Part shown: positions 13,071 to 16,957 of the stretch, piece by piece | How the letters are laid out: every line of letters starts with the position of its first letter | Position numbering within the stretch: position 1 is the first letter of the stretch | Source: JBAYVY01 sp041674345 | GTDB taxonomy: Bacteria > Planctomycetota > Phycisphaerae > Phycisphaerales > Zrk34 | NCBI GenBank assembly: GCA_041674345.1 | Contig: JBAYVY010000035.1 | Coordinates: forward strand, 1 to 16,957 | Reading direction: 5' to 3' | DNA: 16,957 nucleotides | Translations under genes and position numbers: made by a program | The notes under the pieces: model-generated | The model's database searches: none | Seen by the model: only the letters and a program-made list of their open reading frames with translations | Told to the model about the DNA's origin: nothing

Positions 13071-13677
13071 GCACGAAGTGCCCCTCTGCGGGATACGGCG
13101 TGACGAATTTGCAATGCTGGGCGGGTAGCCCCGCTTTGATGGGATTTTGTTCGACGTAGTTGATGGGCCGTTCGATGTCGTCGGGGCTGTCGAGGAACAC
13201 CCACCAACCGTGTCGTGCCCACGGCGTGGGGCGGCGACCGTTTTTGTGCGGTTCGCCGGCGAATGGATGCGAACCGGCGCGGCTCAACTGCGTCGTCGCG
13301 GCGGCTTTGAGTTGTTCGCAGGTGCGTTCGATGGACAGATGATGGTGAGCGACGACCAGATGCGTGTGCGTCGGTTGGATCGCGCAGGCGTGGATGAGCA
13401 GATCGGAACGATGGCCGTAATCGGCGAAACCGGCGGCGATGGCGCGGGCCTGTTCGCCGGTGAAGATGACCGGAGAATGTGCGAGGGCGTTTTTCATTTG
13501 CCGGACGAGGGCGCGATCGTGTGGATGATGTGCGACGGATTGGCGGGTGTTGGCTTGGGTGGCGGGGCCGAAGACGGCCAATTCGTAGGAGCGGACGAAG
13601 TCGGACCATGAGCCGCGCGGGTCGTTGGGGAGCCGGAATCCATATGCCGAGACGATCAGGTGATAGGCGAGGATCAT
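13024..13677 (-). CDS. REP-associated tyrosine transposase (RAYT, Y1/HUH type)
   Basis: A 217-aa protein of the TnpA_REP/IS200-like Y1 family, single-strand DNA endonucleases that act on hairpin-forming repeats. It starts AYHLIVSAYGFRLPNDPRGSW (residues 4-24), the family's first strand and loop, then the metal-binding HUH-type motif QPTHTHLVV (H104-T-H106), and the helix with the nucleophile RPINYVEQNPIKAGL (Tyr174). All catalytic parts are present. Residues from about 196 (AEGHFVPPAKPPEFATQLPGV) come from repeat copies B and A, which also supply the stop. Copies C and D lie just upstream of the ATG. There is no TnpB or IS end structure, so it is a domesticated or stationary RAYT rather than an IS200 element. 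Close relatives occur widely in planctomycetes. Cleavage of the flanking hairpins is inferred. Confidence 0.85.
   Translation of the reverse strand: MILAYHLIVSAYGFRLPNDPRGSWSDFVRSYELAVFGPATQANTRQSVAHHPHDRALVRQMKNALAHSPVIFTGEQARAIAAGFADYGHRSDLLIHACAIQPTHTHLVVAHHHLSIERTCEQLKAAATTQLSRAGSHPFAGEPHKNGRRPTPWARHGWWVFLDSPDDIERPINYVEQNPIKAGLPAQHCKFVTPYPAEGHFVPPAKPPEFATQLPGV
13059..13086 (-). repeat. RAYT-associated hairpin element, copy B (GGCAC stem)
   Basis: Read on the minus strand: GAGG, GGCAC-TTC-GTGCC, A, CCCGCTAAAC. It is wholly inside the RAYT reading frame and is translated as part of its C-terminal tail. Confidence 0.9.
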
Positions 13678-13697
13678 GGCGTGCTCCGCCCCCGGAA

Positions 13698-13728
13698 GAA
13701 GAGGGGCACTTCGTGCCGCCCGCTAAAC
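13698..13728 (+). repeat. RAYT-associated hairpin element, copy C (GGCAC stem)
   Basis: AGAGG, GGCAC-TTC-GTGCC, G, CCCGCTAAAC; it lies about 20 bp upstream of the RAYT start codon and is preceded by CCCCCGGAAG, the same words as in the A/B loop arms. Confidence 0.9.
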
Positions 13729-13735
13729 GGCGGGA

Positions 13736-13766
13736 AAAGAGGGACGCTGCGCGTCGCCCGCTAAAC
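13736..13766 (+). repeat. RAYT-associated hairpin element, copy D (GACGC stem)
   Basis: AGAGG, GACGC-TGC-GCGTC, G, CCCGCTAAAC. It is the only copy with loop TGC instead of TTC. It is in the same orientation as copy C, 7 bp after it, and shares with C the bulge base G where the other copies have A. Confidence 0.9.
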
Positions 13767-13776
13767 AATATAATCC

Positions 13777-13895
13777 GCGCATCGCGCATCGCGCATCGCG
13801 CATCGCGCATCGCGCATCGCGCATCGCGCATCGCGCATCGCGCATCGCGCATCGCGCATCGCGCATCGCGCATCGGGCATCGGGCATCGCGCATC
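13777..13895. repeat. 17-copy heptamer tandem repeat (GCGCATC)
   Basis: Seventeen uninterrupted 7-bp units: fourteen GCGCATC, two GGGCATC (13875-13888) and a final GCGCATC. It begins 10 bp after hairpin copy D and ends about 48 bp before the recA stop. Its length varies in multiples of 7, so it shifts frame and cannot be a selected coding repeat. The gene-free region 13678-13943 holds copies C and D, this array and a small palindrome. Confidence 0.97.
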
Positions 13896-13923
13896 ACGTT
13901 TTACGCGGTTGGGGCATCGCGAA

Positions 13924-13935
13924 GCCGCAAGCGGC
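13924..13935. repeat. GCCGC-AA-GCGGC palindrome downstream of recA
   Basis: A 12-bp hairpin core 9 bp beyond the recA stop, equal to the purH-internal palindrome core read on the other strand. It might serve as part of the recA transcript end, but no T-run follows. Confidence 0.55.
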
Positions 13936-13943
13936 GGGGCGTG

Positions 13944-15107
13944 TTATTCGTCGTCGGGGGCGGTTTCGTTGTCGGCTTCGAGGGCGGCGACCTCGGCTTC
14001 GCTCATCGGGGCGCGGGCGGTCAACCCCGAACCCTTGAGTTCGAGGATCGCTTTTTTGATCTCGGTGAACAGGTCGGGGTTGTCCTTGAGGAATTGTTTG
14101 GAGTTTTCGCGGCCCTGGCCGAGCCGGGTGTCTTTGTAGCTGAACCAGGCGCCGGATTTATCGACGACTTTTTCGTTGACGGCCAAGTCGATCAGGTCGC
14201 CGGTGGCGCTGATGCCTTCGTTGAACATGATGTCGAACTCGGCGTCGCGGAAGGGCGGGGCGACTTTGTTTTTGACGACGCGTGCGCGGACGCGGTTGCC
14301 GACGTTGTTTTCGCCATCTTTGATGGCGCCGGTGCGTCGGATGTCCAGACGGATGGAGGAGTAGAATTTCAACGCGCGACCGCCGGGCGTGGTTTCGGGG
14401 TTGCCGAACATGACGCCGATTTTTTCGCGGAGCTGGTTGATGAAGATGACGGTGCAGCGTGATTTGGCGATGGCGCCGGTGAGTTTGCGGAGCGCCTGGG
14501 ACATGAGGCGGGCTTGCAAGCCGACGTGGGCATCGCCCATATCGCCTTCGATTTCAGCGCGTGGGATGAGTGCGGCGACGGAGTCGATGACGATGACGTC
14601 CACGGCGTTGGAGCGGACGAGGAGTTCGCAGATTTCGAGGGCTTGTTCGCCGGTGTCTGGCTGGGAGACCAGGAGGTTGTCGAGATCGACGCCCAGGCGT
14701 TTGGCCCAGGAGGGGTCGAGGGCGTGTTCGGCGTCGATGAAGGCGGCGACGCCGCCGTCTTTTTGGGCGTTGGCGGCGACATGGAGTGCGAGGGTGGTTT
14801 TGCCGGAGGATTCGGGGCCGAAGAATTCGCAGACGCGGCCGCGGGGGATGCCTCGTCCGCCGAGGGCGAGGTCGAGGGAGATGGAGCCGGTGGAGATGCC
14901 CGGGGGGACGTTGGCGGGGTCGTCATCGAGTTTCATGATGGCGCCTTTGCCGAAGGCGCGTTCGATTTGAGCGACGGCCCGTTCGAGGGCCTGGTCACGG
15001 AGTTCGTGGGTGTTGGGCTTGGCGGTGGATTTGGCCATTTGAGCGTCCTTGCCGTGGTTGGAGGGGGAAGATGATTTCGGTGCTTTGGCGGTGACGTTGG
15101 CTACCAT
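13944..15107 (-). CDS. recA: recombinase RecA
   Basis: RecA forms filaments on single-stranded DNA, drives strand exchange and activates LexA cleavage. The 387-aa form has the Walker A GPESSGKT (97-104), FIDAEHALDP, Walker B VIVIDSV (172-178), the L1 region PRAEIEGDMGDAHVGLQARLMSQALRKL and the L2 region INQLREKIGVMFGNPETTPGGRALKFY, and an acidic C-terminus (AEVAALEADNETAPDDE). ATG 15107 has AAGGAG 9 nt upstream and adds a low-complexity 23-residue N-terminus; ATG 15038 (MAKSTAKPNTHELRDQALERA), with AAGGA 7 nt upstream, matches usual RecA length and is a real alternative. A promoter with a GTTC-N7-GTTC repeat lies upstream. The gene is single, without recX beside it. Confidence 0.97.
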   Translation of the reverse strand: MVANVTAKAPKSSSPSNHGKDAQMAKSTAKPNTHELRDQALERAVAQIERAFGKGAIMKLDDDPANVPPGISTGSISLDLALGGRGIPRGRVCEFFGPESSGKTTLALHVAANAQKDGGVAAFIDAEHALDPSWAKRLGVDLDNLLVSQPDTGEQALEICELLVRSNAVDVIVIDSVAALIPRAEIEGDMGDAHVGLQARLMSQALRKLTGAIAKSRCTVIFINQLREKIGVMFGNPETTPGGRALKFYSSIRLDIRRTGAIKDGENNVGNRVRARVVKNKVAPPFRDAEFDIMFNEGISATGDLIDLAVNEKVVDKSGAWFSYKDTRLGQGRENSKQFLKDNPDLFTEIKKAILELKGSGLTARAPMSEAEVAALEADNETAPDDE

Positions 15108-15146
15108 AGCGGGATGCTCCTTAATCGTCAATGTTTGGTAGATGTA

Positions 15147-15174
15147 AGGATACCGAACGAATTGCGAACGTCAA
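15147..15174 (-). promoter_or_regulatory. recA promoter
   Basis: Read on the minus strand: TTGACG (15174-15169), 16-bp spacer, TATCCT (15152-15147). The leader of about 33 nt contains AAGGAG (15122-15117) and supports the ATG at 15107. Confidence 0.6.
15155..15169 (-). promoter_or_regulatory. candidate LexA operator (GTTC-N7-GTTC)
   Basis: On the minus strand GTTC-GCAATTC-GTTC lies in the spacer between the -35 and -10 of the recA promoter, where a repressor would block RNA polymerase. The direct-repeat form GTTC-N7-GTTC is the known LexA site of Alphaproteobacteria. There is no lexA gene in the window, so the assignment rests on motif and position. Confidence 0.5.
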
Positions 15175-15213
15175 GGGGAAAATGGAAGGAATGTGAAAAA
15201 TTTTGAACCGAGT

Positions 15214-15244
15214 GAAGAGGGACGCTTCGCGTCACCCGCTAAAC
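15214..15244 (+). repeat. RAYT-associated hairpin element, copy E (GACGC stem)
   Basis: AGAGG, GACGC-TTC-GCGTC, A, CCCGCTAAAC, identical to copy A over the element. It is located upstream of recA, 40 bp beyond its -35 box and 1.5 kb from the RAYT gene. Confidence 0.9.
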
Positions 15245-15245
15245 G

Positions 15246-15276
15246 GGGGAGGGGCACTTCGTGCCACCCGCTAAAC
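15246..15276 (+). repeat. RAYT-associated hairpin element, copy F (GGCAC stem)
   Basis: GGAGG, GGCAC-TTC-GTGCC, A, CCCGCTAAAC, then a G-run. It lies directly after copy E in the same orientation and 9 bp beyond the stop of the CNNM gene. Confidence 0.9.
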
Positions 15277-15284
15277 GGGGGGGA

Positions 15285-16772
15285 TTATGGGGAGTTGGAC
15301 GGGGGGTGCGGTGCGGGGGTCAGCAGTACCTGTCCGACGCGGCGTTGCTGGACGCTGAGCACCTTGGCGTGGTAATCGCCGAGGGTGAGGATGTCGCCCT
15401 GTCTGGGCCAGCGTCCGAGTTTGGCGGTGATGTATCCGCCGAGGGTATCGACATCGCCGGTGTCGAAATCATCGGGCAGGGGAAGCCGGTCTCGCAGTTC
15501 GTGGAGGGGGTAGAGGCCGGCCACTTTGATGGTATCGCCTTCGCGGAGGAAGTCGGAGGGTCCGACGACGTCGAACTCATCTTCGATTTCGCCGACGATT
15601 TGTTCGATGACGTCTTCGAGCGTGACCAGGCCCTGTGTGGAGCCATATTCGTCCACGACGACGGCCAGTTGCATATGCTGGGATTGGAACTGGCGGAGGA
15701 GTTGTGTGACGGGCAGTTGTTCGGGGACGAAGAGGACTTCGCGTTTGATTTTGGTCAGGTCGATGTCCGCGGAGCCGATGACGTGGACGGCGGAGCCGGG
15801 CAGGCCGTCGGGCACGGCGATCATCATGCCGTCGGGGGATTTTTCGTCGATGAATCGCAGGCGGCCGGGGACGAGTTGGAGCTGGTTGAACAGGTCTTTG
15901 AGGTGGATGAGGCCGACGACGTGATCCATGTCGGCGTCGCAAAGGGGCATGCGGGTGTAGGCGGTGTGGTGGATGAGTTGGAGAACTTCGCCGATGGGCT
16001 GGCCGATTTTGAGGTAGTTGACCATGGTTCGCGGGGTCATGATCTGTCGGGTTTTGAGGTCGCCGAAGTCGAAGGCGCTGGTGAGGATTTGTTCCTGGAC
16101 GGTGGGGATGGCGCCCTTTTCGACCGATTCGTCGAGCAGCGCCCGCAGTTCGTGGACGGTGTGGGGGATGGTGGCATGGGCGCTGGGGCCGACCTCGATG
16201 CGGAACAGGCGGAGTATGAGGTTGCTCAGCGAATTGAGCGTCCAGATGGGCACGACGAAGACGTAGCTGAAGATGACCAGGGGCGGAGCGATCAGGCGGA
16301 GCATCCGGTCGGGATAGGTGATGGCGACGTTCTTGGGCGCGACTTCGCCGACGACGACGTGCAGGGTCGTGCCGATCGCCAGAGCGATGCCCGCGGCCAG
16401 CGCGTGCGGCGAGGGCGGCGACATCGCCAGCCGGTCCAGCAGCGGCTGGATCATCGCGACGATGGTCGGTTCCAGCACATAACCCAGCCCCAGCGAGGCG
16501 AGCGTGATGCCCAACTGACAACTGGACAGGTAAAAGTCGAGATGGCGTTTGATCTGGATGCAGAATTGCGTGTTGACGCCGGGGTGTTCGACGGCCTCCA
16601 GCCGGCTCTGGCGGGCGCCGACCGCGGCGAACTCCGCCAACACGAAAAACCCGTTCAGCGTCACCAACCCCAGCGTCACCAGCACGTTCAGCGCGATATC
16701 CGCCAACCCCGGCGGGGCGGGGGGCTGCGGCCCGGCGGCGGCGAAAATCCAGGTCATCCCGAACATCTCCAT
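15285..16772 (-). CDS. CNNM/CBS-domain hemolysin-C-like membrane protein
   Basis: A 495-aa protein of the CorC/HlyC/CNNM family, linked to divalent cation (Mg2+/Co2+) handling. The N-terminal DUF21/CNNM membrane domain (about 25-190) has LNGFFVLAEFAAVGARQSRLE, LGITLASLGLGYVLEP and VVGEVAPKNVAITYP, with four hydrophobic segments. A CBS pair follows: IMTPRTMVNYL to LIHLKDLFNQL (244-298) and VLFVPEQLPV to GSTQGLVTLEDVIEQIVGEIEDEFD (346-401). The C-terminal CorC_HlyC domain is IKVAGLYPLHELRDRL to QVLL (415-484). About 40 residues inserted between the CBS motifs (302-342) exceed the usual linker. ATGs at 16766 and 16757 are alternative starts (the latter has GGAG 9 nt upstream). The 3' end meets repeat copy F. 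Confidence 0.92.
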   Translation of the reverse strand: MEMFGMTWIFAAAGPQPPAPPGLADIALNVLVTLGLVTLNGFFVLAEFAAVGARQSRLEAVEHPGVNTQFCIQIKRHLDFYLSSCQLGITLASLGLGYVLEPTIVAMIQPLLDRLAMSPPSPHALAAGIALAIGTTLHVVVGEVAPKNVAITYPDRMLRLIAPPLVIFSYVFVVPIWTLNSLSNLILRLFRIEVGPSAHATIPHTVHELRALLDESVEKGAIPTVQEQILTSAFDFGDLKTRQIMTPRTMVNYLKIGQPIGEVLQLIHHTAYTRMPLCDADMDHVVGLIHLKDLFNQLQLVPGRLRFIDEKSPDGMMIAVPDGLPGSAVHVIGSADIDLTKIKREVLFVPEQLPVTQLLRQFQSQHMQLAVVVDEYGSTQGLVTLEDVIEQIVGEIEDEFDVVGPSDFLREGDTIKVAGLYPLHELRDRLPLPDDFDTGDVDTLGGYITAKLGRWPRQGDILTLGDYHAKVLSVQQRRVGQVLLTPAPHPPSNSP

Positions 16773-16848
16773 CCCCGCATTCTCGCCGGATGGCGGGGCA
16801 CGTCAAATGGGAGCGGCAGGTTTGCGGTTCTCGCGGGTGCATGACACA

Positions 16849-16955
16849 CCACGCGGGGGCGTCATCGTGATCGTAGTCGTAATCGTAATCGAAACCTGTC
16901 ATTTGAATTGCCGATTACGACTACGATTACGATCACGAAAAGATGACCCGCGTGG
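16849..16955. repeat. long imperfect inverted repeat with CGTAAT hexamers
   Basis: The outer arms CCACGCGGG (16849-16857) and CCCGCGTGG (16947-16955) are exact; the inner arms 16865-16891 and 16912-16938 (27 nt, two mismatches) are made of CGTAAT/CGTAGT hexamers. The loop is about 20 nt. It lies upstream of the CNNM gene, at the window edge. I see no gene in 16773-16957. Confidence 0.85.
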
Positions 16956-16957
16956 AC

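Noticed and set aside
13024..13677. A complete IS200/IS605 insertion sequence
   Set aside because: There is no TnpB and no left/right end structure; the DPRGS-type N-terminus and flanking paired hairpins fit a RAYT instead.
13769..13774. TATAAT on the plus strand as a promoter
   Set aside because: There is no acceptable -35 box at 15-18 bp and no plus-strand gene downstream.
13777..13895. CRISPR array
   Set aside because: Units are 7 bp and contiguous with no spacers; no cas genes are in the window. The same holds for the 13-bp array at 1-52.
13479..14462. 327-aa plus-strand ORF with repeated ASRIAHR
   Set aside because: The apparent repeat protein is a translation of the 7-bp tandem array; the rest is antisense to recA.
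15261..16844. 527-aa plus-strand ORF opposite the CNNM gene
   Set aside because: Acidic low-complexity antisense frame; the minus-strand protein has full CNNM, CBS and CorC_HlyC domains.

Overview
The window looks like chromosomal DNA of a planctomycete, most likely a Phycisphaerae-like lineage. This is inferred from the high GC content, a PEP-CTERM-anchored LamG-like protein, planctomycete-style HNH and REP-transposase proteins, several lipoproteins, and intergenic DNA crowded with palindromic repeats. There is no phage, plasmid or CRISPR signature. Most genes are housekeeping or ordinary accessory genes.

Layout. The + strand block (about 1-5423) holds a short array of a 13-bp repeat with a promoter, a small helical protein, a BamB-like beta-propeller lipoprotein, a four-helix-bundle (S23/IVP-type) gene bracketed by inverted repeats, purH, an HNH endonuclease, and two tandem paralogous lipoproteins. 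The - strand block (5521-16772) holds a Gfo/Idh/MocA oxidoreductase; a set of beta-carbonic-anhydrase-like, MarC and Nudix genes (the last two overlapping by 4 bp); a PEP-CTERM protein; a tightly coupled three-gene cassette behind icd (a frameshifted gene, an unknown 163-aa gene and a HicB-like gene); icd; acylphosphatase; the DNA repair glycosylase tag; a Y1/HUH REP-associated transposase (RAYT); recA; and a CNNM/CBS (CorC/HlyC-like) membrane protein.

The striking feature is the DNA between the genes. At least nine repeat or palindrome families occur in 17 kb. The best candidate for a biological system is the RAYT gene, bracketed by four copies of a hairpin element (5-bp stem, mostly TTC loop, tail CCGCTAAAC), with two more copies between recA and the CNNM gene. 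The six copies form three pairs, each with one GACGC/GCGTC stem and one GGCAC/GTGCC stem. These are compensatory changes expected of a REP/BIME-like element under structural constraint. A second covarying hairpin family frames the lipoprotein pair. Repeats also enter reading frames: they supply the C-termini and stop codons of the RAYT and four-helix-bundle proteins, and a palindrome sits in frame inside purH.

Regulation visible in the sequence includes good sigma70-type promoters with 16-17 bp spacers, two of which predict almost leaderless mRNAs (HNH and Gfo/Idh/MocA). The recA promoter carries a GTTC-N7-GTTC direct repeat in its spacer, like the alphaproteobacterial LexA operator.
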